DNA of 64,000 nucleotides from Actinomadura sp. NBRC 104412 (GCF_030269515.1 NZ_BSTM01000020.1:62001-126000); one strand, 5' to 3'. Counted from the first letter of the stretch, positions 1 through 9,162 are shown. Numbers and translations: made by a program. Notes: generated by a model not told the origin, from the sequence alone.

Positions 1-3000
1 GCTGGTCGACGCGGGCGACGCGGCGCAGCGACTCCAGCAGTGCCTCGCCGTCGGCGCCCTGCCCCTCTGCGAGGCGGATGACGTCCCAGGCCGCCCCGGC
101 GAGCGCCTCGGCGACATCGCCGGCGCGTTTGACGGACGTCCCATACCGGTCGGCGCCGACGTCACCCAGGTCGAAACGGGCGAGCGCCTCGACGGTCCTC
201 TTGGCGCCCGAGCCGCCCTGCCCGGCCGACCGCAGGGTCGTGAGCAGCTCTACCGAGCGACGCGCGATCTGGAGCCGTCCGGTGTCGTCGGTGTCGTCCA
301 GGCGGAGGAAACCGGCGTGCTCTTCCAGTTGCCGGACCAGGTTCTCGGCCGCGGGGTGGTGCCGGTCGGCCTCCTCGGCGATCTGCCGGGCGAACTGGTT
401 CACCATCCGCCCGCGCCGCAGCGTCGGCGCGACCTTGCCGAAGATCAGCTGGAAGCGTTCGGCGGCGGTCGTCCAGTCCTGCTCGCCCGGCAGCGGCTGG
501 GTGCGCAGGGCATCGCCGTCCTTGATCTGGTTCAGCTCCGGCGGCGGGGTGAGCGGGACACCGCCGCGCACCCAGACCCGGTCGTTCATCTCGGCGAACG
601 AGGCGACGATCAGGTGCGCCAGGAACGTGTCCAGCCCGCGCGGCTGCGGCTGGTCGATCCAGTCCAGCAGCTTGACCAGGCTGAGGTCGCCGGTGACGCC
701 TTCGTTCTTCGCCTTCAGCATGAAATGGTCGGACCATTCGTGGGACAGCCGGAAGTAGGCTTCCCGCTGCGTGCCGAGGCGCAGCGGTTCGACCAGCCGC
801 GCCATCAGTTTGCGGTCCTTGGCGGGGACCTCGGCCTGGTGGTCGCGCGCTTCGGCGGCGGCCCGCACATACCCGAAGACGGTCCTGGCCTCGGACGGTT
901 TCACCGGGGTGCCGGTGCCGTTCGGGTCCAGGTCGGGGTGGCCGGGGAACTGCGCCTCCAGGAGCCTGCCTGCGATGTGCCGGATCGCGCCGTGCATCGT
1001 CTGCCCGAACTGCACCTTCAGGTCGGGCAGGTCGTCGGGGAGCGGCTGGAGATGCTGGTCGAACTCCACCTGGACGTGGGCGGGGTCCTTGGGCTTCAAC
1101 CCGTACGCCTGCTTGAAGGCGTCCGTGATCTGCTTGGTCAGCGCGTCGCGCTGGTCTTCCAGCAGCCGCTTGGCGCGTTCGCGGCTGTCGGCGTTGAGGT
1201 GGCCGGCGTACTGGGTTTCGAACCGCTGGTCGTCGGCGAGGGCCCGGTCGATGACGACCAGGCGCTGGAAATCCTCGTAGCGCTGCGCGGACAGGTGCGT
1301 GGGCAGCCATGCGATGGTCCGGGGCGCTTCGCCCGGCTTCTCCCGCAGCTTCTGGAGGCGGTTGACGCCCTCGATCGGTCCGTAATTGCTCTCGTCGAAC
1401 GGCAGGTCGATCACGATCCGCCAGCGGCCGTCGATCTGCGGCACCAGGTCGTGGTCGGGCAGCTGGTCCTCCTCGGCGACGTTGCCGAAGATGACTTCGA
1501 GGGTGCGCTGCGAGCCCTTCCAGACCAGGGTCAGCTCGTCGCCGCCGAACCGGCCGTCGGCGCGGTCGACGCCGAGTTCCTCGGTCAGCAGCCGGCGGGC
1601 CAGCGCGGCGCGGTTGCCCTGGTTGTTGTTGACGCGGGCGTTGGCGATGACGGAGTCGACGTCCACGCCCGTCAGTTCCAGCCGGACGCCCGGGTTGGCG
1701 TCGGTGCCGGTCTTCTTGATCTCGGGGAACCGGGCGGCCCACTCGTCGACCTTGCCCTGGATGATGCCGACCTCGCTGCCGGGGATCGGCGTGACGACCG
1801 AGCCGTGGTTGAGCGCGGCCAGCCGCCGAAACGTCAGGTCGTTGAGCGCGGGCACGCTCGGGGCAAGCGCCGAAAGCAGAAGCGTGCAGATCAGCCGGTT
1901 GTCGCCGACGAACAACGTGCACCGCTGGACCAGCTGCCGGTCGGTCATCTGCTCGGGGTCGCGCAGGTACTGCTGGACGTCCTCCTCGGTGATCTCGTGG
2001 GTGTTCAGCAGGAACGGACGCAGCTTCGTCGTGTAGAGCTTGTCGGCGGCGGCGAACACGACCTTCAGGTCGTCGACGAACGGCTTGTCGCCGCCCTTCG
2101 CGATCACCGGGTAGAGGTCACCGACCGCGATCAGGTCGCCGAGCCGCAGGTGGTCGCGGTTCTCGGCCAGCAGCTCGCCCATCAGCTTCAGGCCGGTCCG
2201 GGACCGCTGCAACGCGGAGGAGATGTGGACGAGCGTGTCCATGAAGGCCGGCGAGAACGGATACGTCAGCCGGAACGACTCCTCGTCGGCGCCCGTGGTG
2301 CTCTTGTCGGAGCCGAGCAGGGTGTCCCAGACGTTCGGGCCTAGCGCCTTGATCTTCTCGAACGCCTCGTCGATCCGCCGGGCGGCGGGCCCGTTCGGCC
2401 CGCCGACGGGGGTGAGCAGCCGCGCGTGCGCGATCTGCGGCAGGTTCCGGTCCTCCAGCGTGATCCTGTCGAACCGGCCGGACGCCAGGTTCAGGGTGTC
2501 CTGGATGGCGGCCTCGGCCGCCCCGGACACCTCCTCGCCGACCAGTTCTCGCAGGTCGCGCTGGCGTGCGATGAACGACACGACCGGGATGGCGCGCCGC
2601 GCGTCCCCGCCCTCCACGAAGTTGGTGATCTTCCCGGCTTCGCGGGCCACGAGCTTGCTGTCGTGGATGAGCGTCGCCAGCCACAGCACCAGCTCGTCCA
2701 GGAACAGGATCAGCCCGTCGTAGCCGAGCGCCTTGGCGTGCTCGGCGATCACCGACAGGCCGGCGTCGAGCGAGATGAAGCCGTGCTCGTCCTCGGCGGC
2801 CTTCCGGGCGAATCCGGGCAGCAGGTGGGTGGAGGCGTCCTGGACCAGCTTGGCGCGCAGCTCCGCCGGGGTCGAGGGGTTCAGCAGGTCGAGCGCGACC
2901 CCCTCCTCGTGCGACTCCTCCGCGGCCAGCGCCTGGTCGAGCAGTTCCGGCGTCCACTCGAACGACTCGCCCCAGTCGTCTTCGCCGTCCTCGCCGTCGT

Positions 3001-3565
3001 CGGACGCGCCGAGGCCCCTGATGACGGCGTCGTCCCCCATGGTGGCGCGCAGGCCACGGATGTCGTCGAACAGCGCGTCGGTCTTGTACACCTGCGGGAC
3101 GGGCGCGTCGGGGTGCAGCTTCCTGACGTACTCGACGTAGCGGCCGAGCACCCGCTGCTCCAGCGACTGCGCGCCCAGCATGTGGTACGGCACCAGCAGG
3201 AACTTCTTGCCGTCGTTCTGGACCCACTCGTGCCGGGTCAGCACCTTGTCGAAGTCGCGGTTGCCCCACACCTTCGGGTGGCGCGACAGCAGCGCGTACA
3301 GCACCGCCATGAAGTGCGACTTACCGGAACCGAACGAGCCGTGCAGGTAGGCGGCCTTGGAGGTTTGCCCGTCCACCGCCGCTTTGATCAAGTCCAGGGC
3401 CTCGTTGAAGTTGTCCCGGAGACGGTCGGTGAGCACATAGCTCTCCAGGGCGCGTTCGGCCCCCTCGGGCGTGGTGGCCTCGGCAAGGCTCAGCACGTAG
3501 TCCGAAGTGGAGATCGACTCCTTGATCGGAATGAGGTCGCGGAGCAGCGGCGGCTGCTGTGCCAT
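1..3565 (-). CDS. pglY: BREX-2 ATPase PglY (3' end beyond window)
   Basis: Large P-loop ATPase of the BREX type 2/Pgl phage-defence system. The frame is open from an ATG at 3565 to the left edge (about 1188 codons), so the C-terminus is missing. A GGGAGGAC ribosome site precedes the ATG. The protein begins MAQQPPLLRDLIPIKES, has a Walker A motif GSFGSGKSH near residue 75 and a hydrophobic Walker B-like stretch LILFLDEL near residue 285. It lies 29 bp downstream of pglX in the same direction, the usual pglX-pglY order. Family knowledge: PglY is required for Pgl/BREX protection and probably powers discrimination or loading; its exact role is not visible here. pglZ would be expected further left. 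Long antisense frames inside it are GC shadows. Confidence 0.9.
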   Translation of the reverse strand, partial: MAQQPPLLRDLIPIKESISTSDYVLSLAEATTPEGAERALESYVLTDRLRDNFNEALDLIKAAVDGQTSKAAYLHGSFGSGKSHFMAVLYALLSRHPKVWGNRDFDKVLTRHEWVQNDGKKFLLVPYHMLGAQSLEQRVLGRYVEYVRKLHPDAPVPQVYKTDALFDDIRGLRATMGDDAVIRGLGASDDGEDGEDDWGESFEWTPELLDQALAAEESHEEGVALDLLNPSTPAELRAKLVQDASTHLLPGFARKAAEDEHGFISLDAGLSVIAEHAKALGYDGLILFLDELVLWLATLIHDSKLVAREAGKITNFVEGGDARRAIPVVSFIARQRDLRELVGEEVSGAAEAAIQDTLNLASGRFDRITLEDRNLPQIAHARLLTPVGGPNGPAARRIDEAFEKIKALGPNVWDTLLGSDKSTTGADEESFRLTYPFSPAFMDTLVHISSALQRSRTGLKLMGELLAENRDHLRLGDLIAVGDLYPVIAKGGDKPFVDDLKVVFAAADKLYTTKLRPFLLNTHEITEEDVQQYLRDPEQMTDRQLVQRCTLFVGDNRLICTLLLSALAPSVPALNDLTFRRLAALNHGSVVTPIPGSEVGIIQGKVDEWAARFPEIKKTGTDANPGVRLELTGVDVDSVIANARVNNNQGNRAALARRLLTEELGVDRADGRFGGDELTLVWKGSQRTLEVIFGNVAEEDQLPDHDLVPQIDGRWRIVIDLPFDESNYGPIEGVNRLQKLREKPGEAPRTIAWLPTHLSAQRYEDFQRLVVIDRALADDQRFETQYAGHLNADSRERAKRLLEDQRDALTKQITDAFKQAYGLKPKDPAHVQVEFDQHLQPLPDDLPDLKVQFGQTMHGAIRHIAGRLLEAQFPGHPDLDPNGTGTPVKPSEARTVFGYVRAAAEARDHQAEVPAKDRKLMARLVEPLRLGTQREAYFRLSHEWSDHFMLKAKNEGVTGDLSLVKLLDWIDQPQPRGLDTFLAHLIVASFAEMNDRVWVRGGVPLTPPPELNQIKDGDALRTQPLPGEQDWTTAAERFQLIFGKVAPTLRRGRMVNQFARQIAEEADRHHPAAENLVRQLEEHAGFLRLDDTDDTGRLQIARRSVELLTTLRSAGQGGSGAKRTVEALARFDLGDVGADRYGTSVKRAGDVAEALAGAAWDVIRLAEGQGADGEALLESLRRVARVDQ

Positions 3566-3594
3566 CTGTCCTCCCTACGCTTTCCGCCGTCCCG

Positions 3595-6500
3595 TCACTT
3601 CTTGGCCTTGCGTCCTCGCGTCGAGGGTGCCGGACGCCAGGTCCGCACGTCCTCGTCGGTCAGACCATGCTCACCCTGGATCTGCTTCCGGTAGCCATCG
3701 AAGAACGCGGCGGGGGAACCCCCGTATTGCGGATGGAACTCATCGTGCCACTGGTTCAGCCATGGTTGGAGCTCCAGCAGGCCGGCGAGGAACGGCACGA
3801 TCTCCTCCCGCGTCAGGGAGTTGCCGGTGAAGTAGGTCGCGAGAGCCTGCGCCTGCTCCCGGTGGTCCCACCCGGCCCAGCCGAAGAGCTGCGGCTGGAC
3901 GCCGAGCGCCGTCGGGTAGGAGATGAACCGCTCCTTCGGCACGTCGAGCTTGCCGCGCGCCCGCCAGTACGACGGCTTGAGGAAATCGGCCGAGGTGTAC
4001 TTGGGCGGGGTGGGGATGGTGTCCCGGATCTTCCGCTTGGCGATCTCGTCAGGCGCGGCGTCCTCCTGCCGCTGAAGGTCCCAGACGTGTTCCCAGTCGG
4101 CCCGCTTCCTGAGCCCGGACGGCTTGTAGCGGAGCGGGGCGAGGAAGGGGACGTGCTCGTCGGCCATGAGGTCGGCGACGACCTTGGAGAGCTCCTCGCG
4201 GGGACGGTAGATGCCCGCCACGGACACGAAGTCCTCGTCCTGGGCGAGGATGCTGATCAGCCGCGAGAGCGAGACCAGGACCGGCATGTCGTTCGCGTCG
4301 AACCAGTGCTCCCGCTTCTCGATCCTGTCGAGCAACCAGGACCGCAGCGCCTTCTCCTGGAGAGCGTCCCACCCCTCGGTGGCCCACCGCCGCTTGTACT
4401 CGGGGCGCTCGATCATCCCGATGGCACGGGACGTTTCGATCGCGTCGATCCGCTTCTGCACGACCTGCTTGTAGGACTCCGGCCAGTGCGACGGGATCTC
4501 AGTGATCGGGGTGGACCCGTGCCGCTTGAACCACTCGTCGGACGCCTCGCCCTTGGCCACTCGACGGGCAAGCACAATCTCGAAGGCCCGCTCACCGAGA
4601 GCGAGCTCGGGGACATCCTCCTCAGGAGCGCGAAGATCCTCCGGGTGGAGGTCGTAAATCGAGTAGACCTGCCAGTCCAGCTCTTCCTGCAGAGCGATCA
4701 TCTGTGCCCGGATTGAATCCCAACTCTTCCTTGCCTCCCGAAGAGCTGGAAGCGTGGGTGTGGCGGAAGCAGCAACTGCGGACGGCGTGACGGTGGAAAG
4801 CTGCTGTGCCAAACCATCTATCGCGGTCGCGAGCGCAGTTGGGTATATTCTGGGAAGCGGGAACTCTTGCAGCTTGGTCCCGGTGAACTCGAAATAACTC
4901 TCCCAAGCATATCTACCCGTGGAGCGCTCTCCTCCTCGATTTCCTTTATCCTGGCTCACCATTTTGAGCCAGAAGCAGGCAGTTGAACTGTTGAGTAGGC
5001 CCAGCAGGCGTAGGTAGTCTGCCTCAGTAGCGCCTTTGCAGAGCTTGATCACCGGAGCGGATTGTTTGAACAACTTTCCCGTCCGGTCAAGAACAAAATG
5101 ATTGTGAGTAGCGACGAATGCGAATGAGATCGAATTTGAATCTTTGAGTTTCTTATTGTAATTTTCTAGATGGACATGCCAGGGCTGGCGATCAGTAACC
5201 TTATTACCAAAAATCATGCGACGCGAAAGTGTCGTTCGCCTCGGCCACAAAAAGCGACTGATAAGCGGATCGCTCTCACTCAAAGAGTGTTCGTTTGTGT
5301 TGTCTGTGTAGGGGTTTGCGATCTTTGTGTTACCGCGAATGGTGTAATCGCGAACATTTTCTCCAATGACTAGATCGCGGAATTTGGACGAAAGTTCGAG
5401 ACGTAGGGTCGTTGCGAAGTCTGCGACCAAGTAGGCATCGTCTGCGCCACTGTTCGTCGTCCGCCCGATATCGCCAGATACGATGCCAAGGGTTTGGGTC
5501 GCATTGCCTTGTATGCGCTCGATAAGTTCAAGGCCGCCGTCGACCAAAATCCACGGCTGCTTAGAAAAGTAGCGATGTCGATCAAGGTCGCCACAGGAAA
5601 CCCAATCACTCACCGATCCCGGTTTGTCAATCTGCTTGACAATTGCAGCCCAAACATAACCCACTGCGCCCTCGGCCGGCGTAGTGGGCTCTCCTCGAAT
5701 GCTTCGGATGGTGCGGACCGTGGGCATGCGATCATCACCCGAACGAGCAGTACCAATAAGGATAACAGTTGGAGTGCCATGACCGGGAATGTGGGCCCCT
5801 GAGGTGTCGATAACCTCGGAAATCTCAACCTTGTGAGCGAAGAAATCATTGATAAGTTTGGCTCCGAAATCTCTCTTAACGAAAGAGTTGGCGGTAATCT
5901 GCCCCACGCGGCCATAGTCGCCGTTGCGACCACCTCGCTTTGCTAGCTCAAAAAAACGCTGCGCGAATGGGACCGAGAGTGCGTAGGTTCCACTACAAGC
6001 AGGGTAAAGTCCGCGGTATAGGTCATTAAGATTCTTATCTTTAACGGTGATGTATGGTGGGTTGCCGACTACCACATGATAGCGTCCTGGCTTCAGGATT
6101 TCTGAATACTTGTGCACGTCCTCGGTGGCGTAGGAGAACTCGACCAAGGGATCGCTTGTTTTCTCACTAATGAGGGTAATTTCTTGTTGACGGGCCTTAA
6201 TTAGAGAGTCGCCGATGGCCAGGTTTATAGGCCACTCGTAGTTGGCAGCCTCAGCCAGAGTCCGGACGTTGGCGGCGGCCATTGCGGCGACCAGCAGGCG
6301 GAAGCGGGCGATGGCGATGGCGAACGGGTTGATGTCCACACCGTGGACGGAGTCGAGGGCCGCGCGGACGCGCTCGTGGAGGTCTCGGCCAGGCTGGCGG
6401 TCGTTCCAAAGGCGGACCAGGCGACGGAAAGCCCCGAGGACGAAGTGGCCCGAGCCGCAGGTCGGATCGATCATTTTGAGTTCTTCGTAGCCGAACTCAC

Positions 6501-7185
6501 GAATCGCCGGGTCCATGGTGCGGTCGAGGATGAACTCCTCGACGAACTCGGGGGTCTGGAGGAGCGCGTACTTATCGCGCGCCGTCTCGGAGAGGTCCTG
6601 GTACAGATCGCCGAGGAAGCGGGTGTCCCAGCCCTCGGTGCCGTCATCGTTCAGAGGGTCCGTGAAGTTATGGACGAGGGTGCCCTCTTCGTCACGGGTC
6701 TTCCAGAAGTTGATGAGGGCGCCTGCGGCGTCGTGGCTGATCGGGATCTGGTACAGCGGATTGTGCGCCGGATCGAAGAGCAGCTTGCCGGCCTGGCCCT
6801 TGCCGAGTTCCGCGAAGGCACGTTGCAACCAGCCGCGATAAGTCGGGTCATCGTCCGCCTCGACGTATGCCTCGTAGCGGACGCGGGCAAGGTCGTGACG
6901 GTCGGGCTCCGGCGCGGCCAGGTAGGGCTCGGCAATCAGGCGGTTGTCCTCACAGAAGCGGACAAAGACCGTGCCGAGTACCCAAGCCACCGCGACCTGG
7001 GTGATGCGCTCGTCCAGCCAGGAGTTCCACGTGGCTGCTGTCCGGCGGACCTTGAAGGCTTGGTCGTACTCGGCCCGAAGATGGGCCTTGGTCTCGGGAA
7101 GCTCCTCGACCTGGTGCGCCAGGTCCTTCTCAAGCGCCTGAACTTGCTTCTTCAGGTCGGTCAGCAGGGCCTTGCGGTCGATCAC
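3595..7185 (-). CDS. pglX: BREX-2 adenine-specific DNA methyltransferase PglX
   Basis: 1196-residue N6-adenine methyltransferase that marks host DNA in BREX type 2 systems, a normal length for this family. Methyltransferase motif I (DPTCGSGHF) is near residue 238 and the catalytic NPPY tetrapeptide (VVVGNPPYITV) near residue 373. The likely target-recognition region follows, to about residue 840, then a long C-terminal helical part ending in basic residues (RGRKAKK). The start is GTG at 7185, with only a weak GGACGG ribosome site. The gene precedes pglY by 29 bp and is separated from pglW by a small regulatory cassette. The central 1.5 kb is far richer in A+T than both flanks, suggesting exchange of the recognition domain. 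No frameshift is seen, so the gene looks intact. Confidence 0.93.
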   Translation of the reverse strand: MIDRKALLTDLKKQVQALEKDLAHQVEELPETKAHLRAEYDQAFKVRRTAATWNSWLDERITQVAVAWVLGTVFVRFCEDNRLIAEPYLAAPEPDRHDLARVRYEAYVEADDDPTYRGWLQRAFAELGKGQAGKLLFDPAHNPLYQIPISHDAAGALINFWKTRDEEGTLVHNFTDPLNDDGTEGWDTRFLGDLYQDLSETARDKYALLQTPEFVEEFILDRTMDPAIREFGYEELKMIDPTCGSGHFVLGAFRRLVRLWNDRQPGRDLHERVRAALDSVHGVDINPFAIAIARFRLLVAAMAAANVRTLAEAANYEWPINLAIGDSLIKARQQEITLISEKTSDPLVEFSYATEDVHKYSEILKPGRYHVVVGNPPYITVKDKNLNDLYRGLYPACSGTYALSVPFAQRFFELAKRGGRNGDYGRVGQITANSFVKRDFGAKLINDFFAHKVEISEVIDTSGAHIPGHGTPTVILIGTARSGDDRMPTVRTIRSIRGEPTTPAEGAVGYVWAAIVKQIDKPGSVSDWVSCGDLDRHRYFSKQPWILVDGGLELIERIQGNATQTLGIVSGDIGRTTNSGADDAYLVADFATTLRLELSSKFRDLVIGENVRDYTIRGNTKIANPYTDNTNEHSLSESDPLISRFLWPRRTTLSRRMIFGNKVTDRQPWHVHLENYNKKLKDSNSISFAFVATHNHFVLDRTGKLFKQSAPVIKLCKGATEADYLRLLGLLNSSTACFWLKMVSQDKGNRGGERSTGRYAWESYFEFTGTKLQEFPLPRIYPTALATAIDGLAQQLSTVTPSAVAASATPTLPALREARKSWDSIRAQMIALQEELDWQVYSIYDLHPEDLRAPEEDVPELALGERAFEIVLARRVAKGEASDEWFKRHGSTPITEIPSHWPESYKQVVQKRIDAIETSRAIGMIERPEYKRRWATEGWDALQEKALRSWLLDRIEKREHWFDANDMPVLVSLSRLISILAQDEDFVSVAGIYRPREELSKVVADLMADEHVPFLAPLRYKPSGLRKRADWEHVWDLQRQEDAAPDEIAKRKIRDTIPTPPKYTSADFLKPSYWRARGKLDVPKERFISYPTALGVQPQLFGWAGWDHREQAQALATYFTGNSLTREEIVPFLAGLLELQPWLNQWHDEFHPQYGGSPAAFFDGYRKQIQGEHGLTDEDVRTWRPAPSTRGRKAKK
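4660..6240. other. AT-rich block inside pglX
   Basis: Composition changes sharply inside pglX. Bases 5041-5160 contain about 43% G+C by direct count, while the flanking pglX ends are clearly GC-rich like the rest of the window. The block covers roughly residues 315-840, from just before NPPY through the presumed target-recognition domain. The reading frame is preserved across it. The edges are approximate. Confidence 0.7.
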
Positions 7186-7277
7186 GTTGGCCGTCCGATC
7201 AGCTGTGAACTCCGGGGATTACCAGAGCACAGGGTAGCGGCGGCCAGTGTCAGAACCGTGTGAGAGCAGTGAGGGCG

Positions 7278-7478
7278 TCAGTCCTGAAGAGGCCAGGTGG
7301 TGTCGTCAACCTGCTCCAGCTCGGTCCACAGTTCCTCGACCTTGCGGCGAGCCGTGTGCTGGATCTCCTCGACGGTGCTCTTGAAGAAGCGGCCGTCGAG
7401 GGTCTCGCGGATCGCCTCCTCCACGAGGCCGCCGCAAAGATCGAGGGAGACCCAGCGGGTCACCGGCTTGTCGCCCAC
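7278..7478 (-). CDS. Small hypothetical protein (66 aa)
   Basis: Chosen start is GTG at 7478, preceded by GAGGG at suitable spacing. The product begins MGDKPVTRWVSLDLCGG and is an acidic, helical small protein with TVEEIQHTARRKVEELW in the middle, which looks like real coding sequence. A longer reading of the frame would start at 7760 but its N-terminal part is arginine/proline-rich shadow. It overlaps the end of the next upstream ORF by 19 bp and is the last of three overlapping small ORFs leading towards pglX. I do not recognise the family. The translational overlap suggests the three are made together. Confidence 0.6.
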   Translation of the reverse strand: MGDKPVTRWVSLDLCGGLVEEAIRETLDGRFFKSTVEEIQHTARRKVEELWTELEQVDDTTWPLQD

Positions 7479-7825
7479 GATCCCTCTTCCGGTCTCCGCG
7501 CGGCCCGCGCGACCTGCGTGAACAGGGTGTTCGGCGTGGCGGCCTCCAGCAAGCGGTCGCCTTGCGGGACCGGGACGTAGGCCCACCAACGGTGAGTGTG
7601 GAGCCCCCACCAGCAGCGGACACCGGGGAAGCACTCTTCGATGTGGGCAGTGGTGGTCTGGCGCGTCTGCTCTGGCGGGGACTGAGGCGGACGGTAGAGC
7701 GGCGCGGACTGTGTGCCCGAGGGGTGACTCGCCAGCCGCGCCGCTCTCACCTCCCCCCATGGGACCGCGTTGGGGGACGCGGTCCCTTCTGGTGACCGGC
7801 CCGCGTTGTGTTGCGGCTGTTGCAT
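7460..7825 (-). CDS. Hypothetical protein (121 aa)
   Basis: Starts at ATG 7825, whose A and T lie within the TGATG junction with the upstream 78-aa ORF; AGGAGG sits 8 bp before it. A GTG 3 bp earlier is the alternative. The first half is proline/glutamine-rich and low complexity; the second half has a conserved-looking tryptophan-rich core (CWWGLHTHRWWAYVPV). No domain is recognised. The middle gene of a three-ORF coupled set between pglX and the XRE/DUF397 cassette. Its tail overlaps the following 66-aa ORF. Confidence 0.6.
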   Translation of the reverse strand: MQQPQHNAGRSPEGTASPNAVPWGEVRAARLASHPSGTQSAPLYRPPQSPPEQTRQTTTAHIEECFPGVRCWWGLHTHRWWAYVPVPQGDRLLEAATPNTLFTQVARAARRPEEGSWATSR

Positions 7826-8061
7826 CACCAGAGCCTCCTGCGCGCGGCGGCCCGTTCGGCTTCGCTGCGCAAGGCGGCGCGGAGGTCTTCAGGGGTCGAG
7901 CAGATCACCGTTGGGTCGATTCCGGCGCTGGAGTCGTGAAGGCTGGCCACCCAGTCGCCCAGCTGGCCGTCCCAGCGCATCGCCCGCCAGATCCGGTGTC
8001 CCGTGAAGTCACGGCGCAGCTGGGCGAGGTCACGGTCTTCAGAGGAAGTCTGAGTGTCCAA
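7825..8061 (-). CDS. Small hypothetical protein (78 aa)
   Basis: TTG start at 8061 chosen because GGAGG lies 6 bp before it; longer in-frame starts would run into the intergenic palindrome and the divergent gene. The product contains LRRDFTGHRIWRAMRWDG and TPEDLRAAL, a compact basic/acidic domain of a type common beside actinobacterial XRE/DUF397 genes, but with no function I can name. First gene of the leftward set; transcribed divergently from the XRE regulator with about 97 bp between, and coupled to the next ORF by TGATG. Confidence 0.6.
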   Translation of the reverse strand: MDTQTSSEDRDLAQLRRDFTGHRIWRAMRWDGQLGDWVASLHDSSAGIDPTVICSTPEDLRAALRSEAERAAARRRLW

Positions 8062-8076
8062 TTCGGTCCTCCGGGT

Positions 8077-8097
8077 TGCTCGTTCGTGAGACGAGCA
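8077..8097. promoter_or_regulatory. Palindrome in divergent promoter region, possible operator
   Basis: Perfect 7-bp inverted repeat TGCTCGT-7 bp-ACGAGCA in the gap between the leftward small-ORF set and the rightward XRE gene. A second shorter one, ACCTT-TGG-AAGGT, lies at 8113-8125. An operator for the adjacent XRE protein is the natural reading, but this is inference. Confidence 0.45.
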
Positions 8098-8158
8098 TCC
8101 ACGCTTCGGGTTACCTTTGGAAGGTTCGTACAGCAGATACAACAACGAGGAGTCACCA

Positions 8159-8965
8159 GTGAGCGCCAGAGAGTCGCTCAACCCCGAAGGGTCGCTCTGG
8201 GATCTCATAGCTGTTCAACTGCGCAGACACCGAGAAGAGCGCAAGATGTCCGGCAGCGCCCTGGGGCTACTACTTGATCTTGATCGATCGAGTGTTTCGC
8301 GGCTTGAGTCTGGCCAGGTAAAGCTCCTGGAGAAGCACGCACGGGTTCTGGACCGAGAGTGGGACACGGCGGGCCTCTTCCGGGTCCTGGTGCTCTTCGC
8401 CAAGGCGGGCCACGACCCGGAGTGGTTCAAGGCGCACTTCGAGATGGAGGTTCGTTCCTCTGAGCTACGCATCTGGGAGCTCGCCTGGATCCCCGGACTG
8501 TTCCAGACCGAGGCGTACACACGGGAGGCCGTGATCGCTGGCGGATTCCGGGACGTCGACGGCCATGTGGCGGTTCGGATGAAACGTCAGGAGAGCCTGC
8601 TCCGGGAGCCGCCACCGAATCTCTGGGTCATGCTCGATGAGGGAGTCATCAGACAACCTGTCGGAAACCCCGAGGTCATGCGCGACCAGCTTGCCCGGCT
8701 GCTGGAGCTGGGAGCGCAACCGAACATCTCCGTACGGATCGTCCCCCAGAGCGCCGGTGCTCACGTTGGACGCGACGGCTCGTTCAAGATCATGACCGTG
8801 GATGGCAGTGACATGGTGTACGTTCAGGCGAGCTTCGGCGGGCGACTTGCCGTAGATGTCACGGATGTACGCTCATATAGAGCCAACTTCGATCGCATTA
8901 GTGATCGAGCACTCCCGGTGGATGCGTCCGCGGAGTTGATCAAGCAAGTGATGGAAGGCTTCTGA
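8159..8965 (+). CDS. XRE-family regulator with DUF5753 domain
   Basis: 268-residue DNA-binding protein. GTG at 8159 is preceded by GAGGAG 6 bp upstream; an ATG at 8117 in frame has a poorer context. Residues about 15-75 form a helix-turn-helix (LRRHREERKMSGSALG, then RSSVSRLESGQ). The rest is the DUF5753 ligand/partner domain typical of these regulators (LAWIPGLFQTEAYTREA, PNISVRIVPQ). TGA of this gene overlaps ATG of the DUF397 gene, the classic XRE-DUF397 pair of actinomycetes, studied in WhiJ-like regulators and in Scr1/Scr2-type pairs. Being inserted between pglW and pglX, it may control the BREX genes or the small ORFs; that is inference. Confidence 0.88.
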   Translation: MSARESLNPEGSLWDLIAVQLRRHREERKMSGSALGLLLDLDRSSVSRLESGQVKLLEKHARVLDREWDTAGLFRVLVLFAKAGHDPEWFKAHFEMEVRSSELRIWELAWIPGLFQTEAYTREAVIAGGFRDVDGHVAVRMKRQESLLREPPPNLWVMLDEGVIRQPVGNPEVMRDQLARLLELGAQPNISVRIVPQSAGAHVGRDGSFKIMTVDGSDMVYVQASFGGRLAVDVTDVRSYRANFDRISDRALPVDASAELIKQVMEGF

Positions 8966-9162
8966 TGACCCCCGTCTGGCGCAAGTCCAGCTACAGCGGA
9001 ACCGACGCCAAAACGAGTGACTGTGTGGAGGTTGCGCACCTCTCCGGAGAGATCGGCGTGCGCGACTCCAAGGCCCCCGAGGCCCCTCACCTGGTGTTCG
9101 GCGCCGCCGACTGGCATGCGTTCGCCCGGCGTGTGAAGCGCGGCGAGCACGACCTGCCTTGA
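8965..9162 (+). CDS. DUF397 domain protein
   Basis: 65-residue protein that is essentially one DUF397 domain: MTPVWRKSSYSG at the start, a central DCVEVA and GVRDSKAPE, then LVFGAADWHAFARRVK. Start ATG overlaps the upstream stop (TGATG), so it is translationally coupled to the XRE/DUF5753 gene. Family knowledge: such small proteins partner the neighbouring XRE protein and modulate its DNA binding. Followed by a strong hairpin before the convergent pglW. Confidence 0.88.
   Translation: MTPVWRKSSYSGTDAKTSDCVEVAHLSGEIGVRDSKAPEAPHLVFGAADWHAFARRVKRGEHDLP

Noticed and set aside
162-3269. Long open frames antisense to or in another frame of pglY (e.g. 317-2344 +, 2118-3269 -)
   Set aside because: They are Arg/Gly/Ala-rich or lack domains, and the frame from 3565 to 1 carries clear ATPase motifs with a proper ribosome site; the others are GC-driven shadows.
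7278-7828. A single frameshifted gene spanning the 121-aa and 66-aa ORFs
   Set aside because: The second ORF has its own ribosome site and GTG, and the overlap of 19 bp fits coupled translation; a frameshift cannot be fully excluded without homologues.
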